A stretch of DNA of 64,000 bases. It comes from Deltaproteobacteria bacterium. Its GTDB lineage: Bacteria; Desulfobacterota; Syntrophobacteria; Syntrophobacterales; Syntrophobacteraceae. Positions 26,226-35,539 of this stretch are shown in pieces (within the stretch, counting starts at the first letter, position 1; the number at the start of each line of letters is the position of its first letter). The notes beneath the pieces were generated by a model that had not been told where the DNA came from, did not search any database, and saw only the letters and a program-made list of their open reading frames with translations. The translations under genes and the position numbers were made by a program. The stretch spans positions 62,001 through 126,000 of the forward strand of contig JAJYDE010000001.1 of NCBI GenBank assembly GCA_021777755.1. Reading direction: 5' to 3'.

Positions 26226-27494
26226 TCAGACCTGTTTTACCGGCAGGGTAATGGTAAAATCGGCTCCTTTTCCCGGGAGCCCTCGGGCCGCGATCGAGCC
26301 ACCGTGGCGCTCGACGATACGCCTGCAAATGGCAAGGCCCATTCCCGTGCCTTCATAAGCGCCCCTGCCGTGCAGACGTTCGAAAAGCCGGAAAATGCGT
26401 TCGGCATGTGCATCCTCGAAACCGATGCCGTTGTCTTCGACAATGATCTGCCGGTATTCGCTCTCATTTTCAATGAAGCCGTCAGTCGGGCTGGATATTC
26501 GTAGCCTGACCGGCTTATTACCGTGAAATTTCAAGGCATTGGATATTAAATTCTGAAAAAGGCGACGCAATTGGTCCGGATCGGCCTCAAGGGTGGGAAG
26601 CTCCTCCAAGATAACCCTTGCCTCATTTTTTTCTATTTGCCACTCCAGATCGGACAGAACTCCGCGAACCAGGGGCTCCAGGGCGACCGGCACGAAGCCG
26701 CCCCGGGCCGAGCAGACCCGTGAATATTCGAGAAGTCCCCGGGTCATATCCCGCAGCCTTTGGGCCGCCGCGCGCATCCTTTGAACGTATTCGAGGCCTT
26801 CTTGTCCGAGGCCTGGCCCACACCTGCTTTGCAACCGATCGCCGAAGGCTTCGATTTTTCGAAGAGGCTCATTGAGGTCGTGAGAGGCAATGAAAGCGAA
26901 GTCCTGCAATTCCTGGTTGCTGCGCTCCAGTTTGGCGGTATATTTTTTCAGGTTCTCTTCGTTTGCCTTTTGGGCGGATATATCCGTGAAGGCGACTCGA
27001 AAGCCGTCCGATCCACCCCGGTCGTCCGTGACGTCCAACAGATCGACGCGAGCATAAAACGGTGCCGCTTTGCCTGCTAGAAGCCGCATTTCTCCGGTGC
27101 GCCGGCCGCCTTTGGCCCCGGCCGGCCCGCGCGCCAGAGCCCAATAAGACTCAAGATCGGCCCGATGGATAAAGCGTGAAAATTCCTGTCCGATCAACTC
27201 CGGCCCCGTCATGAGCAGCAAATCGCAAGCCACGGGATTGGTCATCACAATGGCCCCGCGTTCATCCAGCCACAGGTATCCGAAAGGCGCAAAATCAAAG
27301 AGCTCCCTGTACACTTTTTCGGATTTCTCCAGTCCACCGCGCGCCCGCCCTATTTGCTCCTTTCGAGCTTGCAGATCATGAATCAGTGCCCGCAACTCAC
27401 GGACCATTTCCTCGGCATCCTCTCCCCTTTTTTCGACGATCTCCTCGATTTGCCGCCGAAGTTCCCCCGACTCGCCCCGCGCAGTATTATTCAT
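26226..27494 (-). CDS. PAS-domain sensor histidine kinase
   Basis: A 422-residue cytoplasmic kinase without TM segments. Order: N-terminal coiled coil (10-60), PAS domain (60-175, 'ELFDFAPFGYLWLDERGAI' region), a linking coil, HisKA with the phospho-accepting H205 in 'FIASHDLNEPLRK', and HATPase_c with N-box 'LFQNLISNALKFHG', 'DNGIGF' and 'GTGMGLAICRRIVERHGG'. The 'SHDLNEPLR' H-box is typical of the phytochrome-related kinase class. No response regulator gene is directly adjacent; one lies at 28708-29391 on the same strand. The signal is unknown. Confidence 0.9.
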   Translation of the reverse strand: MNNTARGESGELRRQIEEIVEKRGEDAEEMVRELRALIHDLQARKEQIGRARGGLEKSEKVYRELFDFAPFGYLWLDERGAIVMTNPVACDLLLMTGPELIGQEFSRFIHRADLESYWALARGPAGAKGGRRTGEMRLLAGKAAPFYARVDLLDVTDDRGGSDGFRVAFTDISAQKANEENLKKYTAKLERSNQELQDFAFIASHDLNEPLRKIEAFGDRLQSRCGPGLGQEGLEYVQRMRAAAQRLRDMTRGLLEYSRVCSARGGFVPVALEPLVRGVLSDLEWQIEKNEARVILEELPTLEADPDQLRRLFQNLISNALKFHGNKPVRLRISSPTDGFIENESEYRQIIVEDNGIGFEDAHAERIFRLFERLHGRGAYEGTGMGLAICRRIVERHGGSIAARGLPGKGADFTITLPVKQV

Positions 27495-27996
27495 CTTTGT
27501 GTCTTTTCAGTTTTGATGTGGTCGGACCTGCCTCTTTGATAAAAGCAAGGGTAATCATCCCTCCAATGTTAGGAAACGGGCTGGGAGTTAAATTAAGGCG
27601 TGCCATTTATTAAATTCCGATATCAAGGCAAAAGGTCTTCGCGGAGGAAGACGATCGATATGGGTGGCGGGCCGGAGCCGGGCGGCTCACGTGAGTCATC
27701 CTTTAACGGGCAGGCTATTTTTACGAAAAAAGGCCGGAATCATGAAAAATCGTGAAAACGGGCGGAATACATCGAGGCTTTGGGATTGCCCGGCGGGTTG
27801 GATCGACCGGCCTCTGCCCGGAATAGAGCCTTCCGGCCGCCATTGGCACCAAATCTGCATTTTTGTCGCCGCGATTTAATTTCGAAACCGGTGCGCCCCC
27901 CGAAGGGGCGGAAGGTTCAAAGGAGATTAACCATGTTGTCAAGGGTCGTACCACCTTCAGGGCGGCCGGCAACACCAGTCACAGGAGCCTTGCCCG
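27495..27996 (+). other. Intergenic region before the 3D-domain gene
   Basis: About 500 bp between divergent genes. Near its end, AAAGGAGATTAACC precedes an ATG at 27933 that opens a 79-codon frame running out of phase into the next gene (to 28169). That frame has Arg/Ser/Pro-rich composition and looks like a leader or chance frame. No other gene, repeat or terminator is supported. Confidence 0.4.
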
Positions 27997-28401
27997 ATGA
28001 GTCCAAAACTCAAATGGCCGGCCCTTGCCGTCTGCGTGCTCTCATTCGCGCTGCCCGTTCAAGCTCATGGGTTTCAGGTAAGAGTCAGTGCCTACGCTGC
28101 CGATCGACGCTGTACGAAGCGGTTTCATCCTCGCATCACAGCCTCCATGCATCGTATAACAAGCCGTGATTACTACAGCCTGGTCGCGCTATCGCCCGAT
28201 CTTGCCAAACACTTCCGATTCGGAGATCGCTTCCGCCTGAGGATAAACCACAAGGTCTATACCGTCCGATATCAGGACAAGATGCCGAGAAGCAGACCGG
28301 GCCGAGTGGATTTTCTTTTGCCCTCATACGGGAGTTGCAGAAAGTTTGGCATCAAAAGAGCAACCCTTACGCCGCTAAAAGGTGGAGGGCCCCGAACCTG
28401 A
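27997..28401 (+). CDS. Small exported 3D/RlpA-like double-psi barrel protein
   Basis: A 134-residue protein with a signal peptide (residues 1-23, 'MSPKLKWPALAVCVLSFALP' then VQAHG). The mature part resembles the 3D (three-Asp) barrel of MltA/YuiC/RlpA-like proteins: 'VRVSAYAAD', 'VALSPDLAKHFRFGDRFRL', 'YQDKMPRSRPGRVDFLL' and 'SCRKFG'. Such domains act on or bind peptidoglycan in the envelope. Two mature Cys residues could form a disulfide. It starts at ATG with AGGAG nine bases upstream. The match is by pattern only, so the specific activity is not established. Confidence 0.6.
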   Translation: MSPKLKWPALAVCVLSFALPVQAHGFQVRVSAYAADRRCTKRFHPRITASMHRITSRDYYSLVALSPDLAKHFRFGDRFRLRINHKVYTVRYQDKMPRSRPGRVDFLLPSYGSCRKFGIKRATLTPLKGGGPRT

Positions 28402-28707
28402 CCCGGTCCGGGCGCCTGCTCCAAGGCCGCAGGGTTCAGGCAGCCGGGAAATGGAGAATTCCTGCTTCTCGTTCGTTTAACCGCCAGCGGCCCTTTGCGG
28501 TTCCCGCTGATGACGGGTGAGCAGGCCCTCCACGCCCGGCATGCCTTTGAACTCTTTTTTGCCGTACATGATTACCATGAACAGGGCGCCAAGAGGCGCC
28601 GGGGATACCAAGCCGGAAGGGGGAGCCATCCCGGCGAACTCGCAAGCGGGGGGACCGGTTGTTGGCCAGGGGGAAGCCCGCCAATCAGGGTCTTATTCGC
28701 TCTTTAC
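28402..28707 (-). other. Gap with a possible small membrane-peptide frame
   Basis: About 300 bp. On the minus strand an ATG at 28629 opens a 50-codon frame with a hydrophobic stretch 'GLVSPAPLGALFMVIMYG' followed by 'KKEFKGMPGVEGLLTRHQR'. It looks protein-like but has no ribosome site, so it may be a remnant or a small membrane peptide. Nothing else is seen. Confidence 0.25.
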
Positions 28708-29391
28708 TCAAACCCGATGATTGGCGAGGCGGGAAATCTTATCGGCGAGATGATAATTTTCATCTTTTTTCGGAAGGCCCGCTTTCAGCCGTTCGGAAAG
28801 GCTGGCAATACGGGAGAGCGCTTCACGTTCGGCAAGAAGTATCTTTTCGCTCTCTTTTAGCAGAGCGAACAACTTGTCGATCTCATCGTTTAACGTTATC
28901 AAGGATTGCTCCAGGCCGCGATCGGACATTTTCGACACGCGCTCGACCACATCGAGCATTCTTCGCTGCAACCCCCGGTAGAACCCGATGGTCAGTTCCG
29001 GATTGACGAAATTCTTGTACTGCGACAGCCGCCTGATTTTAAGCCGAAGGTCTTTAAGGGAAAAGGGTTTGCTTATGTAATCGAAGGCGCCCAGCTTCAT
29101 GGCTTCGATAGCCGTTTCAACCGTCGGATCCCCTGTCATCATGATCACTTCGGAGGGCAGGGACAAAGAGCGCACGTGTTTTAACAAGTCGATGCCCCCT
29201 TCGGGATTTGCGTTCATGCCGGGGAAATTCTTGTCGAGCAGCATGATCTCGTAGTCGCCCGATCCCATGAAACTGAGGGCTGTATCCATGTCCGGTGCCG
29301 AATCGACGGCATATCCGTCGGCTTTTAAAATGGATTCAAGCATGGAGCGAAGATCTTCATCGTCGTCAACAAGCAAGATCCTTTGTGTCAT
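28708..29391 (-). CDS. Response regulator with coiled-coil output
   Basis: A 227-residue protein. Residues 1-120 are a CheY-like receiver with acidic pocket 'VDDDED', phospho-accepting D53 ('LLDKN'), T86 ('MMTGD') and K108 ('SKPF'). The C-terminal ~100 residues are helical and likely coiled coil, with no DNA-binding, GGDEF or kinase domain, so output is probably by protein contact. It is divergent from the chemoreceptor gene at 29678 and may be phosphorylated by the PAS kinase at 26226 (inference). Confidence 0.88.
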   Translation of the reverse strand: MTQRILLVDDDEDLRSMLESILKADGYAVDSAPDMDTALSFMGSGDYEIMLLDKNFPGMNANPEGGIDLLKHVRSLSLPSEVIMMTGDPTVETAIEAMKLGAFDYISKPFSLKDLRLKIRRLSQYKNFVNPELTIGFYRGLQRRMLDVVERVSKMSDRGLEQSLITLNDEIDKLFALLKESEKILLAEREALSRIASLSERLKAGLPKKDENYHLADKISRLANHRV

Positions 29392-29677
29392 TTTCGAGGA
29401 CCTTTCATTTGGAATCGGGGCCGAAAGAGCACAGGAGTCATTCAGCTATCGGCGGGGAAAAGACCGTGAGACAGCCCACTTCATCCCAGTCTATATGGGA
29501 TCGCCGCAGCCTTGTCAATGCCTTTCGCCGTGGACCTGCAAACGCCTGCGGGACATCCTCCGGGCGCCTTGGAAACGATCGGGAGTACAAAAAAACCTCA
29601 AGAAAATTCGTCCTTGTGCCGACAAACCTGTTTAGCACGGTCGAGATCGCAATCGCAGACGAAAAGAAGGAATGCTA
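29392..29677 (+). other. Divergent intergenic region
   Basis: About 286 bp between the response regulator and chemoreceptor genes. It holds the chemoreceptor ribosome site AGAAGGA at 29665-29671. No gene or clear promoter pair is identified. Confidence 0.4.
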
Positions 29678-31345
29678 ATGGAAGCCAAACTGACAATTGG
29701 AAAACGTATAACGATCGGTTTTGCAACAGTCCTTGTCCTTGCGGTCCTAACCGGCGCCACAGGCTACTTGAGCGTGCGCTCCATTTCAAATGACGCCATA
29801 ACCCGATTCGATCGGATGCTCCACACCGACGGGGCGCTTGCCGGATATGCGGCCGCAACCGGGGAAGGCATTCTGTCGATGAGGCGCTTTGAGAAGGACA
29901 TGTTTATCAGTATCGAATCCAAAGAGGCCACGGCGAAATATCACGCACAATGGCAAAAGAAATCAAAAGAGCTTTTGGAAAAGCTCGATGCCATGGAGAA
30001 GGTGGCCACGCGGGCAAAAGAGCGAAACAGCCTGAAGGCTATGCGAGTGGAGTTTGGCAAGTATGAGGCGGGCTTCGCCGGGGTTTTTGCCAAAATCGAC
30101 TCGGGCGAGATAAAGACCTCCGATGCGGCCCAGGCGGCAAGCCTGCAGTACAAGAGCGTTGTCGAGGACTTCGAGCGGGCGGCCAGGAGTTTTTCCGATC
30201 AAAGCGAGCGGCGCATGGCGGCCATCGAGACTTCGCTTGGCACAAAGGCTTCCCGCACCCAATTTCTGATGCTGCTGTTTTCCCTGCTGTGCCTCGTGCT
30301 TGGCGCCGGGATCTGCGCGTTTATCACCCTGAGCACCACGCGGGTTTTAAAACACGCCGTAAACGGGCTTAGCGAAAGCGCCGAACATGCATCCACGGCC
30401 TCAAACCAGATTTCATCGACCAGCCAGCAATTGGCTGAAGGTGCATCCGAGCAGGCGGCTTCCATAGAGGAGACTTCTTCGTCGCTTGAGGAAATGGCCT
30501 CGATGACCAAACAAAACGCCGACCATTCGCACCAGGCAAGCGTGCTGATGAGCGAAACGGCTGGAATCGTCTCGGAAGCCAATGTTTCGATGAACCACCT
30601 GACACAGTCGATGGCTGAAATCTCCTCGGCCAGTGAGGAAACTTCCAAAATAATCAAGACGATCGACGAAATAGCCTTTCAGACAAACCTTTTGGCTCTC
30701 AATGCCGCGGTTGAAGCCGCGCGGGCCGGAGAGGCCGGAGCAGGCTTTGCCGTTGTTGCCGATGAAGTGCGAAATCTGGCCATGCGCGCCGCTGAAGCGG
30801 CGCAAAACACCGCTCATCTCATCGAGGGCACGGTTAAAAAAATACGAGACGGTTCGGAGATCGTGAGCAAAACAGGCGTTCAATTTTCCAGGGTCTCCGA
30901 CAGCTCTTCCAAAATGCGCGAACTCATAGGTGAGATATCCGCGGCTTCGGCCGAACAGGCCCAGGGTATCGAGGAGATCAACAGGGCGGTAAACCAGATG
31001 GACAAGGTCGTGCAACAAAACGCGGCAAACGCCGAGGAATCGGCCTCGGCGGCCGAAGAGATGAGCGCCCAGGCCCGACGCGTAAGACACTTCGTCTTTG
31101 AAATAGCCGCCTTTGCCGGCCTTAAGGTCGATGGAACCGAAAGGGAGCGCGGAGAAGCCGACGCCCAGGGTCAAAAGCCGCTAAAAGAGGCCAGGGCCAA
31201 AGGCTCCAAACCCCTGCCTCGGACCGTTTCGGGTGGTGAGAGTGCGCGAAACGCCAACGGGAAAAGCGCCCCCCGCAACGGCAAGGCGGAAATCGAGCCC
31301 AGACATGTGCTGCCGCTCGACGATTCGGAAATATCGCAATTCTAA
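29678..31345 (+). CDS. Methyl-accepting chemotaxis protein
   Basis: A 555-residue chemoreceptor. It has an N-terminal TM helix (about 10-32), a periplasmic four-helix-bundle-type sensor (about 33-195), a second TM helix (about 197-220), and a cytoplasmic signalling domain with the tip '[21 protein letters not shown]' (shown here as [17 protein letters not shown]) that contacts CheA/CheW. No clear HAMP motif is recognised between TM2 and the signalling helices. The tail after residue 490 is Lys/Arg/Gly-rich and ends 'DDSEISQF', without the NWETF-type CheR tether. ATG at 29678 is preferred to 29672 because the ribosome site is six bases away. A terminator follows. Confidence 0.92.
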   Translation: MEAKLTIGKRITIGFATVLVLAVLTGATGYLSVRSISNDAITRFDRMLHTDGALAGYAAATGEGILSMRRFEKDMFISIESKEATAKYHAQWQKKSKELLEKLDAMEKVATRAKERNSLKAMRVEFGKYEAGFAGVFAKIDSGEIKTSDAAQAASLQYKSVVEDFERAARSFSDQSERRMAAIETSLGTKASRTQFLMLLFSLLCLVLGAGICAFITLSTTRVLKHAVNGLSESAEHASTASNQISSTSQQLAEGASEQAASIEETSSSLEEMASMTKQNADHSHQASVLMSETAGIVSEANVSMNHLTQSMAEISSASEETSKIIKTIDEIAFQTNLLALNAAVEAARAGEAGAGFAVVADEVRNLAMRAAEAAQNTAHLIEGTVKKIRDGSEIVSKTGVQFSRVSDSSSKMRELIGEISAASAEQAQGIEEINRAVNQMDKVVQQNAANAEESASAAEEMSAQARRVRHFVFEIAAFAGLKVDGTERERGEADAQGQKPLKEARAKGSKPLPRTVSGGESARNANGKSAPRNGKAEIEPRHVLPLDDSEISQF

Positions 31346-31637
31346 AATGGGCTCTCTTGACGTGGAGGTTATAATTTCAATTGGAAAGAAAACTCTTTCC
31401 TCCTCTGGAGAGCCAGGTTCCCTTCCTCCTCCTTTCCTGGCTCTCCTCTTTCAATTTTTGCAGCTTGTTGCAAAAAATACAGTATTCCCCCCATGCGAAC
31501 TGGGGTCTTCACCCTATTTCAACTTCCATTCGCGATGTCTATATGAGTATCATAGCCATCGGCTGCGCATTAATCCGGCCGACTCTTCCGCCCGAAAAGC
31601 CATCGATCCACTTTTTACCTGCACCCTGGAGGTTGCG
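31346..31637 (+). other. Intergenic region with terminator
   Basis: About 290 bp holding two hairpins: GGAAAGA-AAAC-TCTTTCC at 31383-31400 and the stronger terminator at 31407-31457. The open frame continuing from the chemoreceptor side through here is not used because its ribosome site and normal composition appear only at 31638. Confidence 0.5.
31407..31457 (+). terminator. Terminator of the chemoreceptor gene
   Basis: An 11-bp perfect stem GGAGAGCCAGG/CCTGGCTCTCC with an 18-base pyrimidine loop is followed by TCTTTCAATTTTT. It lies 62 bp after the chemoreceptor stop. Confidence 0.75.
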
Positions 31638-32114
31638 ATGGAGCTTATCAAGGGTCATTACGATGCCAATAACTCTTTGGAGCGTCCGGCTCTTTGCGAG
31701 ACGTTACGCTCGGCAGTCATTTCGACCTATCTGAAGGTGCTGGAAGATACCAAGGGGCTGCTGGCCTCCGAACTGGCGCTGCCTTTTCCCAAGGAGCAGA
31801 TCGGGCGGGCGATTCTTGGCGAATTGGCCAATGATCCCGAGTGCGATTGGAAAAAGCAGCTTGAAATCGGCTACGTGCTGCTTGAGTCCTTTGTTTCCCA
31901 CGAAGAATATCGGACGGTGGAAGACTTCAAGAATGCGAGTTCTTGTGCCGAAAAGACGGCCGATCTGCGCAATCCCTCCTCGATACTCAAATCGGCCCGG
32001 ATCATGAGAGGGGCCAGGGGGGAAAGAGCCTTAAGTGTCCAGGAGCGGGTTCACGAAAGGATGCAGAAAAGAAAGTCGGACCTTTTGGAGTTGCAAAAGG
32101 GGGAGGCGGCTTAA
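31638..32114 (+). CDS. Hypothetical helical protein
   Basis: A 158-residue soluble protein beginning 'MELIKGHYDANNSLER', preceded by GGAGG at 31628-31632, which decides the start over a longer open frame from 31233. I do not recognise a family. Predicted mostly helical, charged C-terminus ('RVHERMQKRKSDLLELQ'), two Cys at mid-length. It sits alone between the chemoreceptor terminator and the convergent recJ gene. Confidence 0.6.
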   Translation: MELIKGHYDANNSLERPALCETLRSAVISTYLKVLEDTKGLLASELALPFPKEQIGRAILGELANDPECDWKKQLEIGYVLLESFVSHEEYRTVEDFKNASSCAEKTADLRNPSSILKSARIMRGARGERALSVQERVHERMQKRKSDLLELQKGEAA

Positions 32115-32254
32115 AGGGGCTCCTTCGGGGAGGAGGAGCGAACCATCCACGGGTGGCTCACCGGCCCGGAGATCCGAGGGCGCGCGCGGAAATTTTCAAG
32201 AAGTCTTTCCGCGCCCGGCCGGCCACTGAGTAAGGCCCTTGATCCCGGTCTGAA

Positions 32255-33970
32255 TCACTCCGTTCGAGAGGCGAACAAGTCGCCGAGATCCAAAATTTCC
32301 AAGGTTGCCTTTTTGCGAAAATCGTTCCAGCCTGTTCGAAAGACAATATCCCGAGTTTTCCCGATATCCCGCCTGCCGGGAAAGCGGTTTGCCCCGCGCC
32401 ACCAGACCCCCTCGATACCGTTTGGGAATTCGATCCTCAGATGATTTTGTTCTTTTCCGAAAGTCTTTACAGAGGTAGGCTTTGCGCCGCGAAGGCAGAA
32501 AACAGGGGTGGGGTTTCCAATGCCGTGGGGTTCGAGTTGCTCGAGTGTTCTGATGAGAGGGGGCCCCACGAGGGTCAAGGGCAGTTCGAGATCGACTTTG
32601 CCGCGTTGGACAAAGATGTCCGCCGGCTGCTCGCTGGCAATTGCTTCCATCCTCTCGGTGAATTGTTCGATCCGGTTGGCGGCAATTGTCAGGCCGGCGG
32701 CCGCCTTGTGGCCCCCCCACCTGACGAGCAGATCGGAGCAAAGAGAGAGGGCGTGGTGCATGTCGAAGCCGGGAATGCTTCTTGCCGACCCCCTTGCGGT
32801 TCCGTCTGTCGGGTCTATGGCAAGGACCACCACGGGACCGTAAAAGTGGTCTTGCTGGACCCTTGAGGCGGCAATGCCCACGACTCCGGGCAGCCACTCG
32901 GGGCTGGCCAAAACGAGCGTTCTACTTGCGGGCGGGTTATGAGTCAGCCGGGAGGCGATCTCGGCCACAATTTTGCTCTCCTGTGCCCGTCTGAGCCCAT
33001 TTAGTTCTTCGAGTCGCGCGGCCAGCCGGGTCAGTTCGGCCGGTTCCCGCGAAGTCAAAAGATCGTAGGCGATTTGCCCCTCGGAAACTCGGCCCGCGGC
33101 ATTGATGCGCGGGCCGAGATAAAAACCTATGTGGCCGGCTGTGAGGGTCTTGCCCGCGAGCCCCGCCCCCTCGGCAAGCCGGCAGAGAGGGGCGAAGCTG
33201 TTTGCGTTCAGATTTCGAAGACCCGTTCGAGCAAGAATCCTGTTTGCCGAAACGAGGGGAACGAGGTCGGAAACGGTCCCGGTAGCCGCAAGGGCCAGGT
33301 ATTTTCCGCCAAGGCGGGGAAGCAAGGGGCTGGCGGGCAGCCTTTTCAAGGCTTGCCTGAGTGCTGCCAGAAAAAGGAAAGTCAGTCCCGAGGCGCAGAA
33401 CTCCTTGAAATGAGAACAGCAGTCGGGGTGTTTGGGGTTTATCAGCACGGTGGCCGGAGCATGGTTGAGGCCGCCCTTGTCGGCGGGGACCTCGTGGTGG
33501 TCTATGACGATAAAGTCGGCTCCCATGGAGCAGGCGCTTATCACGGGCTCGAAATCGAGAGTGCCGCAATCGAGAGCGACAAACACTTTTGCATCGGGAT
33601 TTTGCGTCACGGCCCGTTCCGGGACCCCGTAGCCTTCGAGGCGGGAAGGGATCAGGACCTGGAAGTTGGGGTAGGCGATATCTTGAAGGAAGAGGGCCAT
33701 TTGCGCCGCGGAGGTGATTCCATCGCAATCGTAGTCGGCGACAATCACTATTTTGTGGCCGAGGGTGATGTGTTTTGCCAGTAGCTCCGCGCCCTCGGAC
33801 ATGCCCCGAATGCTCAGGTGCTCGGCAAGATCCTTCAGGTCTCCCGAAAAAGCCGAAGCGTCCAGGTTGCGATTTCGCAAAACGATGTCTATCACCTCAG
33901 AGACGGATGCGGGGATGCGACTGTGCACGATCTTCCAGCGCGGCCGGGTAAAGTTATCTTGTGCCATCAT
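32255..33970 (-). CDS. recJ: Single-stranded-DNA-specific exonuclease RecJ
   Basis: A 571-residue DHH-family 5'-3' exonuclease in recombination and mismatch repair. Seen are motif I 'VIVADYDCDGITSAA' (about 73-87), the DHH motif 'IVIDHHE' (about 153-159), 'GPRINAAGRV' at mid-protein, and DHHA1 'WLPGVVGIAASR' with 'GGHKAAAG' (Gly-Gly-His nucleic acid site), then a C-terminal OB-like region. Length fits RecJ. Start follows GGAGGAGG; ATG ATG gives two nearly equal starts. Confidence 0.92.
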   Translation of the reverse strand: MMAQDNFTRPRWKIVHSRIPASVSEVIDIVLRNRNLDASAFSGDLKDLAEHLSIRGMSEGAELLAKHITLGHKIVIVADYDCDGITSAAQMALFLQDIAYPNFQVLIPSRLEGYGVPERAVTQNPDAKVFVALDCGTLDFEPVISACSMGADFIVIDHHEVPADKGGLNHAPATVLINPKHPDCCSHFKEFCASGLTFLFLAALRQALKRLPASPLLPRLGGKYLALAATGTVSDLVPLVSANRILARTGLRNLNANSFAPLCRLAEGAGLAGKTLTAGHIGFYLGPRINAAGRVSEGQIAYDLLTSREPAELTRLAARLEELNGLRRAQESKIVAEIASRLTHNPPASRTLVLASPEWLPGVVGIAASRVQQDHFYGPVVVLAIDPTDGTARGSARSIPGFDMHHALSLCSDLLVRWGGHKAAAGLTIAANRIEQFTERMEAIASEQPADIFVQRGKVDLELPLTLVGPPLIRTLEQLEPHGIGNPTPVFCLRGAKPTSVKTFGKEQNHLRIEFPNGIEGVWWRGANRFPGRRDIGKTRDIVFRTGWNDFRKKATLEILDLGDLFASRTE

Positions 33971-34176
33971 GGGTCTATTCCTCCTCCGCGGCGCCTTTAT
34001 ACCACTGTTGTACGAGGGGGTCGAGCGGGAGCTGTCGAGCCGCTCGAAAATTAAATGTGGCCGGCTGTGCGTAAATTTCTTTCATAATCGAAGGATAGCT
34101 GGTATAAGGGCCGCCGAAGCCCGAAGGGGAAAAGAGCCTGTTTGATCTGAAAACAGTTGGCAGGAGCATGCTGGAA

Positions 34177-34743
34177 ATGGATACATTCGTTTACATAATG
34201 AACTTTATCAGGGACAAAAATGTTGCTTCGATAACTCCCACATCCACAGTCGGCGTGAAGAAGGTCTGCAGCAAGATAGATTTCAGCCATAGCGACCTGA
34301 TCGTGGAATACGGTCCCGGCACGGGTGTTTTTTCAAAGTATCTGCTGGGGCAGATGGGGGAAGAGTCCCGGTTGATCCTTATCGAGCGCAATCGGCATTT
34401 CAACTCCTTTTTGAAAAGGAAAATCAGCGATCCCAGAGTCGTGCTGGTTCAGGACAGTTGTGAAAACGTGCTGGACACGCTGAGGAAGTGCAAGGAATCG
34501 GAGGCCGACTACATCATCTCCGGCATCCCGTTTGCCTTTCTGGACCACGACCTGAAACACAGGATTCTCTATAATACCCATAGAGCGCTCAAGAAGGGCG
34601 GTAAGTTTCTTGCCTACCAGACCTGTTTTCAGACGAACAATCACCTGAAAAACCACCTGAAACAATATTTTCCGATAGTACGTTCGAAATACGAACTGGC
34701 CAATATCCCGCCCATGAGGACCTACGAGGCGATCAAGGCCTGA
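34177..34743 (+). CDS. SAM-dependent methyltransferase (phospholipid N-methyltransferase/KsgA-like fold)
   Basis: A 188-residue class I methyltransferase. SAM-binding motif I is 'IVEYGPGTGVFSKYL', followed by 'LILIERNRHF' (acidic residue after strand 2) and a motif IV region 'YIISGIPFAFLDHD'. The pattern resembles PmtA-like phospholipid N-methyltransferases and RrnaAD proteins, but the substrate cannot be fixed. ATG at 34177 is preferred (AGGAG ten bases away) to the ATG at 34168, which almost touches the ribosome site. A 10-bp GC hairpin follows its stop. Confidence 0.75.
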   Translation: MDTFVYIMNFIRDKNVASITPTSTVGVKKVCSKIDFSHSDLIVEYGPGTGVFSKYLLGQMGEESRLILIERNRHFNSFLKRKISDPRVVLVQDSCENVLDTLRKCKESEADYIISGIPFAFLDHDLKHRILYNTHRALKKGGKFLAYQTCFQTNNHLKNHLKQYFPIVRSKYELANIPPMRTYEAIKA

Positions 34744-34786
34744 GAGCTTTGCGTCATCAAGAACAGGAAATCCACTGCGGAGACGG

Positions 34787-34810
34787 GGGCGGGCGCGCAT
34801 GCGCCCGCCC
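34787..34810. terminator. GC-rich hairpin
   Basis: GGGCGGGCGC-GCAT-GCGCCCGCCC, 10 bp perfect, 45 bp after the methyltransferase and 9 bp beyond the stop of the broken gene copy on the other strand. No T-run. Confidence 0.5.
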
Positions 34811-34818
34811 GTGGAACA

Positions 34819-35103
34819 TTACCGCGCGGCCTTTTTCTGCGTTTCCACGATGTGTTCGATCCCGGATTGGATCAGTGGGCCATGTCCGTGCGACTCCTGT
34901 TGGGCCAGGTCGCTGTAAGGGCTTGCCCGGCTGTGGAGGGAAAAAAGTCCCGGGCCGGTTGCCAGTGCCTCGCGAACCCCATGCGGCCCATGACCGCAGG
35001 GCATCCTCGTCCTCGGAAAGCAGGCGGGTGATGGTTATATCGCCCGCCATGCCGGCCGTTTCCCTGTCCGAATCGATCCGGGCCACGAGCGCCTCATCGC
35101 CAG
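34819..35103 (-). pseudogene. Truncated, frameshifted copy of the unknown gene at 38237
   Basis: About 285 bp strongly similar to the 3' half of the intact gene at 38237-38758, covering 'DEALVA(R/Q)I(D/N)SD' to the shared end 'ETQKKAAR'. One extra C in the run at 34978-34981 (CCCC, against CCC in the intact copy) breaks the frame, so translation shifts after 'DALRSWAAWG'. The 5' half with the CxxC motif is absent: homology stops at about 35103, where a different truncated gene begins. Even the 10 bp past the stop (TGGAACATTA) match the other copy. Confidence 0.8.
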
Positions 35104-35240
35104 CGCCTTTGACTTGCGGCTTTGCCGGCCTTCCGGCACTCGGGCTTGGAGCAGAATCTGCGGCGTCGCTGGTTCCGGCGATCTGGTGTGAAGAAAATCC
35201 CGCAACACAGGCACCTTCGCTTTCCGATCCCTTTTCCCAT
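35094..35240 (-). pseudogene. Truncated zinc-ribbon-like protein
   Basis: A 48-residue frame starting 'MGKGIGKRRCLCCG' after GGAGG ten bases upstream, with Cys pattern C-x2-C...C-x4-C ('CLCCGIFFTP', 'FCSKPECRKA'), then stopping just after 'KAASQRRWR'. I recall longer proteins of this Cys pattern in Desulfobacterota that continue past the same SQRRW point, so this copy looks cut. The cut coincides with the 5' edge of the broken gene copy at 34819-35103, which suggests a recombination junction. The frame opens further to 35357 but without a ribosome site. Confidence 0.5.
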
Positions 35241-35539
35241 CGGCCACTGACCTCCGCCGATCAATGCATCGATTGAAGAAGAAAAGGAATTAAGGAAGAA
35301 AAACGAGTTGGAATAAGACTTTATCCGGAATTTGGGGAAGAAAATAGAGGGGGACATTCAACAGTTTCAAGTCGCCAGCTTTAGTTCAGTTCCAGAGCGC
35401 CGGTTACAGGACCGGGCCAACGAAATCGCCTCCCGCAAAATGGGGAATGCATCGCATTTCCACCCATGATCTTGATAGCTTGAGTTGGTCATACTCCGGG
35501 CGCTGCGACTAGCGCGCGGACTGCCTTGAGGAGGATAAA
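35241..35539 (+). other. Intergenic region
   Basis: About 300 bp with no supported gene. It ends with the AGGAGG ribosome site of the ASCH-domain gene. Confidence 0.4.
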
